NCBI GenBank assembly: GCA_964571855.1
Contig: CAZNDO010000002.1
Location: 310,001-374,000 of the forward strand
Reading direction: 5' to 3'
Origin: CAYYFX01 sp964571855
GTDB taxonomy: Bacteria; ARS69
DNA: 64,000 nt
Each line of letters opens with the position of its first letter. Position 1 is the stretch's first letter. Positions 45,352 to 53,464 of this stretch are shown piece by piece. The translations under genes were made by a program, and so were the position numbers. The notes beneath the pieces were generated by a model, which ran no database searches, was not told the origin of the DNA, and saw nothing but the letters and a program-made list of their open reading frames with translations.

Positions 45352-46201
45352 CCTCCCTCGCCCGTTGGATCCAGATCTCGCCGAAGCTCTCGGCCTGCCG
45401 CGCCACGATCTCCCGCAACCGCACCAGCTCCAGCAGCGCCAGGAACGTGGCGATGAGGAGCGGGCGGCTGCGACGCCCCTCGAAGATCCGCTCGAACGGG
45501 ACGCCGTCCTCGAACCGGTCCAGCTCCGTGCGGATCACGTCGATCTGATCGTCCACCGAGTAGGTGGCCGTCTGCATCTCGATGGGCAGGTCCTTCGCCT
45601 GCGCCTCCAGGATGGACTTGAACGCCCGCATCAGGTCCAGGAGCGACACGCCGAGCTCGTCGTCGCCGTTCGCCGGCGGATCCCACACGGCCGCGGCGCG
45701 ATGGAATATGCCGCGCCACTCCTCCTCCCGGCGGGACAGGTCCTCGGCCACGCGCTTGAACTCGCGGTACTCCAGGAGCCGCCGCGCCAGCTCGGCGCGC
45801 GGGTCCACGGCCTCCTCCTCCTCCTCGTCCGTCTCGCGCGGGATCAGCATCCTCGCCTTGATCCGCATCAGCTCCGCGGCCATGACCAGATATTCCCCCG
45901 CGCGATCCAGGTCGACGTCGTCCAGGTCGCCGAGCGTGGCCAGGTACTGGTCCGTGATGCGCGCGATGGGGATGTCCGTGATGTCCACCTGCTCTTCCTT
46001 GATCAGGTAGAGCAGGAGATCCAGCGGACCCTCGAACGAGTCCAGGCGCACGCGCGGTCCGGTGCCCTCCACCGGCGCGGGCGGGGCCGCGGGTGCGGCG
46101 CCCTCGCCGGCCGCGACGGGATCGGTCATCGAACCGTCCCCGTCGTGCAGGATCACGTGGGCGGCCGGCTCGGGGCCGCGCCGCTCGTCGCGCTCGGTCA
46201 T
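45329..46201 (-). CDS. scpA: Segregation and condensation protein A
   Basis: 290-residue kleisin that bridges SMC heads. The N-terminal SMC-neck binding part is preceded by a disordered stretch; the conserved LDSFEGPLDLLLYLIKEEQVDI and EYLVMAAELMRIKARMLIP segments follow, with the C-terminal winged helix (RPLLIATFLALLELVRL). The end overlaps the scpB start. Confidence 0.95.
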   Translation of the reverse strand: MTERDERRGPEPAAHVILHDGDGSMTDPVAAGEGAAPAAPPAPVEGTGPRVRLDSFEGPLDLLLYLIKEEQVDITDIPIARITDQYLATLGDLDDVDLDRAGEYLVMAAELMRIKARMLIPRETDEEEEEAVDPRAELARRLLEYREFKRVAEDLSRREEEWRGIFHRAAAVWDPPANGDDELGVSLLDLMRAFKSILEAQAKDLPIEMQTATYSVDDQIDVIRTELDRFEDGVPFERIFEGRRSRPLLIATFLALLELVRLREIVARQAESFGEIWIQRAREDASADAT

Positions 46202-46243
46202 CGGGTCGGACTCCGGAGGCTTGGTCGTGCGCCTCGGGGCATC

Positions 46244-47167
46244 TTAGCGTTTCCCCCGCCGCCCGTCTCGCCGGATCCGCTCGCGCGGGTGGAAGGTCCG
46301 GTGCACCTCGGCCAGGTAGGCCGTGTCCACCTTCGTGTAGATCTGCGTGGTGGCGAGATCCGCGTGCCCGAGCAGCTCCTGCACGACCCGCAGGTCCGCC
46401 CCGCCTTCGAGCAGGTGCGTGGCGAAGGAGTGGCGGAGCGCGTGCGGCGACACCTTCCGGGTCACGCCGGCCGCCCGCGCGTGCCGCTTGAGGATCAGCC
46501 AGAAGCCGGCGCGCGTGAGCCGCCGCCCGCGCAGGTTCACGAACAGCGGCCCTGTCGGGGACCGCACGAGCCGCGGCCGGCCGTTCCCCAGCCAGTCCCG
46601 CACGGCTCGCCGCGCCTGGCCGCCCACCGGCACCCATCGCTCCACCCCGCCCTTCCCGCGCACGCGCAGGAAGCCCGGGTCCTCCTCCAGGTCGGCGATG
46701 TCCACGCCGACCGTCTCCGACGCGCGCAGCCCGGTGCCGTAGGCCAGCTCCAGCAGCGCCCGGTCCCGGAGCGCCGCGGGCTCGTCGCCGCGCGGGGCGG
46801 CGAGGAGGCGCTCCATCTCCGGGATCGTCAGCGCGCCGGGGAGCCGGCGCGCGCGGCGGGGTCCCGAGACCTCCCGCCCCGGATCGGTCGGGCAGATCCC
46901 GCGTTCGTGCGCGAACCGGTGCACCCCGCGCACCGCGGCCAGCCGCCGCCCCACCGTGGCCGGGCTCGCGCCGCGGTCGCGCTCCGCCCGCAGGAAGTCC
47001 GTGATGTGCTCCCGGCGGACGGCCTCCAGCGTCCCCACGCCGGCGGCGGCGAGACCGTGTTCGTAGGCGGCCAGGTCCCGCCGGTAGGCCGCGCACGTGT
47101 TGCGCGAGAGCCCGCGCCCGGTCGCGATCTCGTCCAGGAACAACGCCACGACGTCCCGCACCGTCAC
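46244..47167 (-). CDS. xerD: Tyrosine recombinase XerD/XerC
   Basis: 307-residue site-specific recombinase that resolves chromosome dimers with FtsK. An N-terminal core-binding domain (FLDEIATGRGLSRNTCAAYRR) precedes the catalytic domain. The active-site Arg is in GTGLRASE, the His-x2-Arg in HALRHSFATHLL, a second His in GHADLATTQIYTKV and the nucleophile Tyr in the same segment. It starts with GTG at 47167, overlapping ogt. XerC versus XerD cannot be settled from one sequence. Confidence 0.9.
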   Translation of the reverse strand: MTVRDVVALFLDEIATGRGLSRNTCAAYRRDLAAYEHGLAAAGVGTLEAVRREHITDFLRAERDRGASPATVGRRLAAVRGVHRFAHERGICPTDPGREVSGPRRARRLPGALTIPEMERLLAAPRGDEPAALRDRALLELAYGTGLRASETVGVDIADLEEDPGFLRVRGKGGVERWVPVGGQARRAVRDWLGNGRPRLVRSPTGPLFVNLRGRRLTRAGFWLILKRHARAAGVTRKVSPHALRHSFATHLLEGGADLRVVQELLGHADLATTQIYTKVDTAYLAEVHRTFHPRERIRRDGRRGKR

Positions 47168-47688
47168 GATCCGGCCTCCCAGGGCAGCGCGCGCTGTCCC
47201 GCCTCCAGCGCGAGGAGCGTCCGCTTCGCGGCCGCGCCGCACGCGTATCCGCCGAGGTCGGCGCCCGCCACCACGCGATGGCACGGCACGACCACCGGCC
47301 ACGGGTTGCGGCCGAGCGCGGAGCCCACGGCGCGCACCGCGCCGGGTCGCCCGATCGCCTCCGCCACGTCCGCGTAGCGCCGGAGTTCGCCGTGCGGGAT
47401 CGCGCGCACCGCCGCGTACACCGCGCGCTGGAACGGCGTGACCGCGCGCAGGTCCAGCGGGCCGTCCCACTCCAGCCGCCCGCCGGCGAGGTACGCCTCC
47501 AGCGCCGCCGCGAGCGCGCGCAGCGCGTCGTCCGGCGCGCCGATCTCCACGTCGGGCACGGGGCGCGCGCCCTCTCGGACGCCGGCGTCGTCCACGGCGC
47601 CCACCGTGGTGGCGCACAAACCCCCGGGCGATCCCCAGGCGTGCACGACCAGCCCCGCGCCCGCCGCGCGCACGTGTCCGAGCGTCAC
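47164..47688 (-). CDS. ogt: Methylated-DNA--protein-cysteine S-methyltransferase
   Basis: 174-residue suicide enzyme that removes alkyl groups from O6-alkylguanine. The acceptor Cys is in VVVPCHRVV; the N-terminal half is weakly conserved as usual. The DNA-binding wing ALGRNPWP and TPFQRAVYAAVRAIPHGEL are typical. It starts with GTG at 47688, overlapping uvrC, so two repair genes are coupled. Confidence 0.94.
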   Translation of the reverse strand: MTLGHVRAAGAGLVVHAWGSPGGLCATTVGAVDDAGVREGARPVPDVEIGAPDDALRALAAALEAYLAGGRLEWDGPLDLRAVTPFQRAVYAAVRAIPHGELRRYADVAEAIGRPGAVRAVGSALGRNPWPVVVPCHRVVAGADLGGYACGAAAKRTLLALEAGQRALPWEAGS

Positions 47689-49532
47689 GAATCCTCCGCG
47701 CCGCCGAGATGCGTCCACACCGCGAGCGCGACCTCGCGGCCGACTCCCGGGACCGCCGCGATCTCGTCGAGGCCCGCCTCGCGGATGCCGGCCACGGACC
47801 CGAACCGGGTGAGCAGGAGCCGCCGCCGCGCCGGACCCACGCCAGGCACGTCGTCCAGGACGCTCGACGCGATGCGCGCGCCTCGCCGGCGCCGGTGGGC
47901 GCGCAGGGCGAAGCGGTGCGCCTCGTCGCGCACGCGCTGCAGCAGCTGCCGCGCGCCCGACGCCGGCGGCAGGCGCAGCGGCTCCGCCCGGTCGGGGAAG
48001 AACACCAGCTCCTCCCGCTTCGCCAGCGAGACGATGGGCACGTCCGTCATCCCCTCCGCGCGCGCCGCGCGGACCGCCGCCGAGAGCTGCGTGACGCCGC
48101 CGTCGATCAACACGAGGTCCGGCGCCGCGCCGCCCGCCGCCACCCGGCGCGCGCGCCGGCGCACCGCCTCGGCGATGGCGCGGGGATCGTCGCGCCGCGG
48201 CGCCTCGCGGATCCGGAACGTGCGGTACTCCGCCCTGGCCGGCGCGCCGTCCACGAACACCACCATCGACGCGTACGTGTCGCGCCCGTGGATCGTGGAG
48301 ATGTCGAAGCCCTCGATGCGGCGCGGATCCTTCGCCAGGCCCAGCTCGCGCGCCACCGCCGCCATGTCCGCTTCCGCCTTGGCGCCGGACAGCGCGCCCT
48401 CGGCCGCGCCGGACAGCGCCACGCGCGCGTTCTCCTCCGCCATCTCCAGCAGCCGCCGCCCGTCGCCGCGCTGCGGGACGCGCACCTTCACCCGCCGCCC
48501 GCCGCGCTCCCCGAGCCACGCGGCCAGGAGCTCCGCCTCCGCCGGCTCGGAGGGCACCAGCACCTCCGGGGGGATCGCCTCGCGGCCGTGGTAGAAGCCG
48601 AGCAGCAGCGCGCGCAGGAGCCCGCTCTCGGGCTCGAGCGGCGTGCAGGAGATCTCCAGCCGGTCCCGGCCGAGCACCCGTCCGCCGCGGACCTCCAGCA
48701 GGACGCCCACCGCCTGGCGCGAGAGCCGCGCGAACCCGAGCACGTCCGTGTCCCCGCGCCCCTCCACGGTCACGTGCTGCCGCTCGACGGTGGCCCGCAA
48801 GGAGAACAGCCGGTCGCGCAGCTTCGCGGCATCCTCGAAGCGGAGCTCCCGCGCGGCGCGGTTCATCTCCTTCTCCACCGAGGCGACCACATCGCCCTTC
48901 TTCCCCTCCAGGAAGAGCTCCACCTCGGCCACGATCTTCCCGTACTCCGCCGGGTCCACGTCGCCGCGGCACGGCCCCACGCAGCGCCCGAGGAACCAGT
49001 CCAGGCAGCCGCGCTCGCTCATGCCCTCCACCAGCTTCAACGAGCACGTGGGCAGCGGGAACATCGTGCCGAGGATGCGGAGCGTGCGGCGCATGGCGCC
49101 GACGTCGGTGTACGGGCCGAAGTAGCGGCCGCCGTCATCCTCCACCTTGCGCACGGGAACCACGCGCGGGAACGTCTCGTTCCGCGTGACCTTGAGGTAC
49201 GGGTACCGCTTGTCGTCGCGGTACACCACGTTGTACCGGGGGCGGTGCTGCTTGATCAGGTTGTATTCCAGCAGCAGCGCCTCCATCTCGGAGCGCGTCA
49301 CGAGGAAGTCGATCTCGTGCGCGTGCTCCACGGTGCGCGCGGTCTTCGGCGCCAGCTCCGCCGGCGGGGCGAAGTAGCTGCGCACGCGCGCGCGCAGGGA
49401 GGCCGCCTTCCCCACGTAGATCGGGCGCTTCCCGCCGTCGAGGAAGAGGTACACGCCGGGCGCGTCGGGCATCGCGCGCGCCTTCGCCAGCAGCCGCTCC
49501 CGCCGCCGGGCCCGGCTCTCGCCGCGGCTCAT
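47685..49532 (-). CDS. uvrC: Excinuclease ABC subunit C
   Basis: 615-residue dual-incision nuclease of nucleotide excision repair. The N-terminal GIY-YIG domain reads APGVYLFLDGGKRPIYVGKA, a four-Cys-like region with CLDWFLGRCVGPC follows, then the UVR domain, the RNase H-like endonuclease domain (IEGFDISTIHGRDTYASMVV, DLVLIDGG) and C-terminal helix-hairpin-helix repeats. The ATG overlaps the murJ stop (ATGA). Confidence 0.96.
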   Translation of the reverse strand: MSRGESRARRRERLLAKARAMPDAPGVYLFLDGGKRPIYVGKAASLRARVRSYFAPPAELAPKTARTVEHAHEIDFLVTRSEMEALLLEYNLIKQHRPRYNVVYRDDKRYPYLKVTRNETFPRVVPVRKVEDDGGRYFGPYTDVGAMRRTLRILGTMFPLPTCSLKLVEGMSERGCLDWFLGRCVGPCRGDVDPAEYGKIVAEVELFLEGKKGDVVASVEKEMNRAARELRFEDAAKLRDRLFSLRATVERQHVTVEGRGDTDVLGFARLSRQAVGVLLEVRGGRVLGRDRLEISCTPLEPESGLLRALLLGFYHGREAIPPEVLVPSEPAEAELLAAWLGERGGRRVKVRVPQRGDGRRLLEMAEENARVALSGAAEGALSGAKAEADMAAVARELGLAKDPRRIEGFDISTIHGRDTYASMVVFVDGAPARAEYRTFRIREAPRRDDPRAIAEAVRRRARRVAAGGAAPDLVLIDGGVTQLSAAVRAARAEGMTDVPIVSLAKREELVFFPDRAEPLRLPPASGARQLLQRVRDEAHRFALRAHRRRRGARIASSVLDDVPGVGPARRRLLLTRFGSVAGIREAGLDEIAAVPGVGREVALAVWTHLGGAEDS

Positions 49533-51127
49533 CCGCGCCGCCTCCGCGTCAGCGCCTCCAGGATCTCGCGCATCTCGGCGTGGCCGAGCGCGCGGTACGC
49601 GAGCAGCAGGGCGGCGATCCCCGCCGCGATCTCCACCCCGACCCGCGCCAGCCGCGCCGGCAGGCTGCCGCCGCCGGTGTCCCCGGCCAGGAGCTTCACG
49701 CCGGCGCACGCCGCCGTCATCGCGGCGGTAGCCAGGGCGACGCGGACCGCACACCCCGCCAGCGCGCGGAACGGCAGGCGCCCCACCCTCGCGGACAGCG
49801 GCGGGATCATCAGGACCACGCTGATCCACCCGGCAAGCGACGTGGCCAGCGCCAGCCCCCGGAGTCCCAGCGGACCCATCAGCGCCAGGTTCAGCGCGAT
49901 GTTCGCGAGCATGGCGATCGCCCCCACCTTCACCGGCGTGCGCGTGTCCTGCACCGAGTAGAACGCCTGCGCGATCCCCCGCGAGATCCCGTACGCGGGC
50001 AGCCCCAGGCTGTAGAACGCCAGCGCCGCGGCCGTCATGGGCGTGGAGCGCGCGGCGGTGAACTCGCCGTACTGGAACAGCAGCGCCACCACCGGCTCCG
50101 CCAGGATCACGAGCGCCGCCGCGGCCGGCACGAGCAGCGTCATCAGGAGCCGCACCGAGTGCGACAGCGTCTCCACGAGGGCGGCCCTGTCCCGTTCCGC
50201 GGCGCGCCGCGACAGCGCCGGCAGGGACGCCGTGGCCACCGCCACGCCGATCACGCCGAGCGGCAGCAGGCTGACGCGGTTCCCGAGTCGCAGCGCGGTC
50301 AACGATCCCTCCTCCAGGCGCAGCGCGAGCAGCGTGTCCACGAACAGGTTCAGCTGCGTGACGCCCAGCGCCACGAGCCCCGGCAGCATCAGCGCCGCGG
50401 TGCGGCGCACGTCCGGATCCCGCGGCGCCCACGCGGCGCCGTTCGGGAGACCGAGGCGCCGCATCTGCGGGACCTGCACGAGCCACGCGGCCGCGCCGCC
50501 GACCAGACCCCCGATCGAGAACGCCGTCAACCGCTCCTCCGGCGTCGCGAGCAGCGGGGCCGCCGCCGCGCCGGCCAGGAAGAACACGTTCAGCAGGATC
50601 GGCGCGAGCGCGGGCACCGCGAAGTGCCCCCGCGCGTTCAGCGCGGCGGCGGACAGCGACGCGAACGCGGCGAACGGCAGCGACGGGAACAGCACGCGGA
50701 GCAGGAACACCGCGAAGGAGAAGCCCTCCGGGTCCGACCGCCAGCCGTGCGCGTAGATCGTGACCAGGGGCCCCGCGAACACCATCCCGGCCGCGGTCAG
50801 GGGCAGGACGACCGCCGCCAGCCCGCCGGCCGCCCGGCGCAGGAAGGCCCCGGCCGCCTCGTCCCCGCGGCGCGTGCGCACCTCGGTGAACACCGGGACG
50901 AACGCCGGGTTGAGGTTCCCCTCCCCCACGATGCGCCGGAAGAAGTTCGGGATCAGGAACGCGAGGTTGAAGACGTCGGCCAGGAACCCGGTCCCGAAGA
51001 GGACCGCGAAGGCCGTGTCCCGGGCAAGCCCGAAGACCCGCGAGAGCATGGTGGCCGCGCCCACGCGGGCGGCCGAGCGCGTGACCGAAGCGGTCGAAGG
51101 CCCTGCGCGCTCCCCGGTGTCCGCCAT
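49529..51127 (-). CDS. murJ: Lipid II flippase MurJ
   Basis: 532-residue membrane protein that flips the peptidoglycan precursor lipid II. Fourteen hydrophobic helices are expected and a comparable number can be seen. SRVFGLARDTAFAVLFGTG and IPNFFRRIVGEGNLNPAFVPVF match the family N-terminus. The ATG at 51127 follows GGGAGGGGCG; a longer in-frame reading to 51358 crosses the rpsT gene on the other strand and is rejected. Confidence 0.95.
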   Translation of the reverse strand: MADTGERAGPSTASVTRSAARVGAATMLSRVFGLARDTAFAVLFGTGFLADVFNLAFLIPNFFRRIVGEGNLNPAFVPVFTEVRTRRGDEAAGAFLRRAAGGLAAVVLPLTAAGMVFAGPLVTIYAHGWRSDPEGFSFAVFLLRVLFPSLPFAAFASLSAAALNARGHFAVPALAPILLNVFFLAGAAAAPLLATPEERLTAFSIGGLVGGAAAWLVQVPQMRRLGLPNGAAWAPRDPDVRRTAALMLPGLVALGVTQLNLFVDTLLALRLEEGSLTALRLGNRVSLLPLGVIGVAVATASLPALSRRAAERDRAALVETLSHSVRLLMTLLVPAAAALVILAEPVVALLFQYGEFTAARSTPMTAAALAFYSLGLPAYGISRGIAQAFYSVQDTRTPVKVGAIAMLANIALNLALMGPLGLRGLALATSLAGWISVVLMIPPLSARVGRLPFRALAGCAVRVALATAAMTAACAGVKLLAGDTGGGSLPARLARVGVEIAAGIAALLLAYRALGHAEMREILEALTRRRRG

Positions 51128-51148
51128 CGCCCCTCCCGGCCCGGGCGG

Positions 51149-51177
51149 AGGATTCCACCGTCGGACGGCCGCGTCAA
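51149..51177 (-). promoter_or_regulatory. Sigma-70 promoter for murJ
   Basis: Minus strand TTGACG (51172-51177), 17-nt spacer, AATCCT (51149-51154), about 22 nt upstream of the murJ ATG. It is back to back with the rpsT promoter, with the two -35 boxes 10 nt apart. Confidence 0.58.
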
Positions 51178-51187
51178 TCCGCCCGGC

Positions 51188-51216
51188 TTGACCCGGCCGC
51201 GGCACCCGCGTATGCT
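51188..51216 (+). promoter_or_regulatory. Sigma-70 promoter for rpsT
   Basis: Plus strand TTGACC (51188-51193), 17-nt spacer, TATGCT (51211-51216), giving a start near 51223 and a ~40-nt leader before rpsT. It is one of the best promoter matches in the window. Confidence 0.75.
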
Positions 51217-51263
51217 CCCCCGTCTTTCGCCGGAATCCGGGAAACCAAGGGGGCGCCGGGAAC

Positions 51264-51524
51264 ATGCCGCAGCACAAGTCCAACGAGAAGCGGATGCGGA
51301 CGAGCAAGAAGGAGAACGCCCGCAATCGCGCCGTGAAGAGCACGCTGAAGACGGTCACGAAGAAGCTGCACGCCGCGCCCGCGGCCGAGGTGGAGAGCGC
51401 CTACCGCGAGGCGTCGTCGGAGCTGGATCGCGCCGCGAAGAAGGGCATCATCCCGAAGCGCCGCGCGGACCGGAAGAAGAGCCGCCTGGCGAAGCAGCGC
51501 AACAAGAAGGCCGCCGCGGCCTAG
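51264..51524 (+). CDS. rpsT: 30S ribosomal protein S20
   Basis: 86-residue basic helical protein that binds 16S rRNA. MPQHKSNEKRMRTSKKENAR, KSTLKTVTKKL and the C-terminal KGIIPKRRADRKKSRLAKQ are typical. It is monocistronic and divergent from murJ, the usual relation of these two genes. Its TAG stop shares the palindrome CTAG with the aldolase stop on the other strand, so no terminator can sit between them. Confidence 0.97.
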   Translation: MPQHKSNEKRMRTSKKENARNRAVKSTLKTVTKKLHAAPAAEVESAYREASSELDRAAKKGIIPKRRADRKKSRLAKQRNKKAAAA

Positions 51525-52309
51525 CGCCGCCCGGCCCCCGCGCGCAGGGCCGCGCGCACCCGCGCGGCCACCTCGGCGGCCAGGTCCTCCTCCTCGGCGG
51601 ACAGCGCGCGGGCGTCCCCGCCCGGCGCGGCGCCGCGCCCATCGGGCAGCTCGCAGCCCGCCAGCCCTTCGCGCACGCCGTAGCGTCCGCGGGCGGCGAT
51701 GAGTTCCGCCACGGCCTCCCGCGGCAGCGCGCTGGGCCCGCCCAGCAGCCGCGCCACGAGCAGGATGCGAGCGGCCTGCTCCACGGTCTCCATCCGACCG
51801 TGCGCCGCGTCCAGGTCCTCGCCCACGGCCACCACGCCGTGGTTCTCCAGCAGGTACGCGTCGTGCCCGGGGATGAGCGCGTCCAGCGAGCGCGGCAGCT
51901 CCGGCGTCCCCGGCGTGGCATACGGCGCGATCGGCACGCGCCCGAGCCCCACGATGATCTCCGGGAGCACGCACTCCTTCAGCGCCACGCCGGCGGCGGC
52001 GAAGCCCGTGGCCACCGGCGGGTGCGCGTGCACCACCGCGTTCACGTCGCCGCGCAGCTCGTAGATGCGCAGGTGCATGGCCAGCTCGGACGACGCGCGC
52101 CCGCGTCCCGCCGGCTTTCCCGCGCGATCCACCGTGACCAGGCTCTCCACGGTCACGTCGCCCTTGCGGACGCCCGCCGGCGTGACCACGAGGTTGCCGT
52201 CGGGCAGGCGCGCCGACACGTTGCCGTCGCGGCCGCCCACGTACTGGCGCCGGTCCAGCTCCCGGCACACCTTCACCACCGCCTGCCGGATCGCGAACGC
52301 CGGCGTCAT
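51521..52309 (-). CDS. Class II aldolase (L-fuculose/L-rhamnulose-phosphate type), probable BMC lumen enzyme
   Basis: 262-residue zinc aldolase of the FucA/AraD family. The predicted zinc ligands His94 and His96 (VVHAHPP) and His157 (LENHGVV), and the catalytic Glu75 (ASSELAMH), sit at almost the same positions as in E. coli FucA. It would split a deoxyketose 1-phosphate into dihydroxyacetone phosphate and lactaldehyde. After the catalytic domain a Gly/Pro-rich linker (about 221-236) leads to a C-terminal amphipathic helix (EEDLAAEVAARVRAALR), as expected for a microcompartment targeting peptide. It is last in the BMC operon. Confidence 0.88.
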   Translation of the reverse strand: MTPAFAIRQAVVKVCRELDRRQYVGGRDGNVSARLPDGNLVVTPAGVRKGDVTVESLVTVDRAGKPAGRGRASSELAMHLRIYELRGDVNAVVHAHPPVATGFAAAGVALKECVLPEIIVGLGRVPIAPYATPGTPELPRSLDALIPGHDAYLLENHGVVAVGEDLDAAHGRMETVEQAARILLVARLLGGPSALPREAVAELIAARGRYGVREGLAGCELPDGRGAAPGGDARALSAEEEDLAAEVAARVRAALRAGAGRR

Positions 52310-52581
52310 GCCGCCGTCCTCTCCACGTGGTCCACCACGCCCACGACGACCGTGCGGATGGGCGGGTCGTCCAGTCCCAGCACCATGCCGGCGCTCCCGC
52401 CCTCGTCCACGACCAGCACGTGCTCCCCCGCGCCCGTGTCCGCCGCGTCCACCGCGAGGTAGGCCTCCCCCGCGGGCCGTCCGTCCGGGTCCACGGGACG
52501 CACGAGCAGGATCCGCCGCCCGTGCAGGGACGGGTCCTTCGCCGTGGCCCACACGCGGCCGATCACGCGACCGAGTTTCAT
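52306..52581 (-). CDS. BMC-P pentameric vertex protein (EutN/CcmL family), third copy
   Basis: 91-residue EutN/CcmL protein that caps the vertices of a microcompartment shell. The family N-terminus MKLGRVIGRVWATAKDPSLH and the end VVVGVVDHVE are clear. It overlaps the preceding BMC-P gene and the aldolase (ATGA on both sides). Confidence 0.92.
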   Translation of the reverse strand: MKLGRVIGRVWATAKDPSLHGRRILLVRPVDPDGRPAGEAYLAVDAADTGAGEHVLVVDEGGSAGMVLGLDDPPIRTVVVGVVDHVERTAA

Positions 52582-52850
52582 GCCCCGTCCACCTCCGCCC
52601 CGTCCACGATCCCGAGGATCGCCGCGTCGAGCGGCGCGAACTTGCCGGGGAACGCCTTCGCGGCCTCGCGCGCGCGGACGAAGAACACGCGGTCGCCCTG
52701 CCGCGCGGACACCGCGTCCGCCGCCACGAGCGGCGCGCCCGACGGCGCGCCCGCCTCCGTCTCCGGCTGGATCACGAGGAACCGCATCCCGTGCAGGGTC
52801 TCGTCCTTCGCCGTGCACCACACGGTGCCGATCACGCGCGCGAGGTTCAC
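52578..52850 (-). CDS. BMC-P pentameric vertex protein (EutN/CcmL family), second copy
   Basis: 90-residue EutN/CcmL protein. It starts with GTG at 52850, giving NLARVIGTVWCTAKDETLHG as N-terminus; LGIVDGAEVDGA is the C-terminus. A longer in-frame start inside the BMC-T gene would add a Gly/Arg-rich extension and is rejected. It differs enough from the other two copies to suggest distinct positions or partners in the shell. Confidence 0.92.
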   Translation of the reverse strand: MNLARVIGTVWCTAKDETLHGMRFLVIQPETEAGAPSGAPLVAADAVSARQGDRVFFVRAREAAKAFPGKFAPLDAAILGIVDGAEVDGA

Positions 52851-53464
52851 TCGCGGTCCTCCCCGCCCGGCACGTCGCGCCACTCGGGCCGGCCGCGCAG
52901 CCCGGCGGCCACGCGCGTCGCGAGCGCGGCGTGCGGCCCCGCCAGGATCTCCGTGCGCAGGTGGAAGCCGCGCGCCCCGGCCACGGACTCCGCCGCCGCG
53001 GCGGCGGCCTGCACCGCGGCCACGTCACCGGCCATGGTGAAGTACCCCTTCCCGCCGATGCCGCGGCCCGTGGCCACCTCCAGGAGTCGCACCGACGCCG
53101 CCTTCGCCGCCGCGTCCGCGCCCACGATCGCGGCCGCCACGGACATCGTCTCCACCACCCCGATCGCGTCTCCCGGCGCCACCTCGCGCAGCCCGCGGCC
53201 GGCCAGCGCCGGCGCGACCGCGGGGTGGACGCGCGCCAGGAGCAGTTCGTCCACCCGGTGGTCCTCGGCCGCCCGGCGTCCCGCGGCGAGCGACGCCTCC
53301 ACCGCGGCCACGTCCCCTGCGAACGCCACGAGGAACTTCCCGGGCGACACCGCGCAGGCCTCCAGCAGCACCACGCTCGCCGCCTTCACGATCTCGTCCG
53401 CGGCACGCACACCGGCGGCGATCGAGCTCGTCTCGAGCAGCGCCAGCGACGACGCGCCGGTCAT
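52847..53464 (-). CDS. BMC-T trimeric shell protein (PduT-like), pore Cys replaced
   Basis: 205 residues made of two fused BMC domains: the first begins LALLETSSIAAGVRAADEIV, the second (from about 100) IGVVETMSVAAAIVGADAA. The order and sequence resemble PduT. In PduT the first-domain pore Cys (TICPGKF) holds an iron-sulfur cluster; here that position is Ser40 (ACAVSPGKF), and the nearest Cys (Cys37) is three residues earlier. It overlaps the PduS-like gene by ATGA, its functional partner in Pdu systems. Confidence 0.9.
   Translation of the reverse strand: MTGASSLALLETSSIAAGVRAADEIVKAASVVLLEACAVSPGKFLVAFAGDVAAVEASLAAGRRAAEDHRVDELLLARVHPAVAPALAGRGLREVAPGDAIGVVETMSVAAAIVGADAAAKAASVRLLEVATGRGIGGKGYFTMAGDVAAVQAAAAAAESVAGARGFHLRTEILAGPHAALATRVAAGLRGRPEWRDVPGGEDRE

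Noticed and set aside
47685..51158. Fusion of murJ and uvrC in one long frame
   Set aside because: The upstream part is the wrong frame of murJ; uvrC starts at 49532 with an ATGA overlap.
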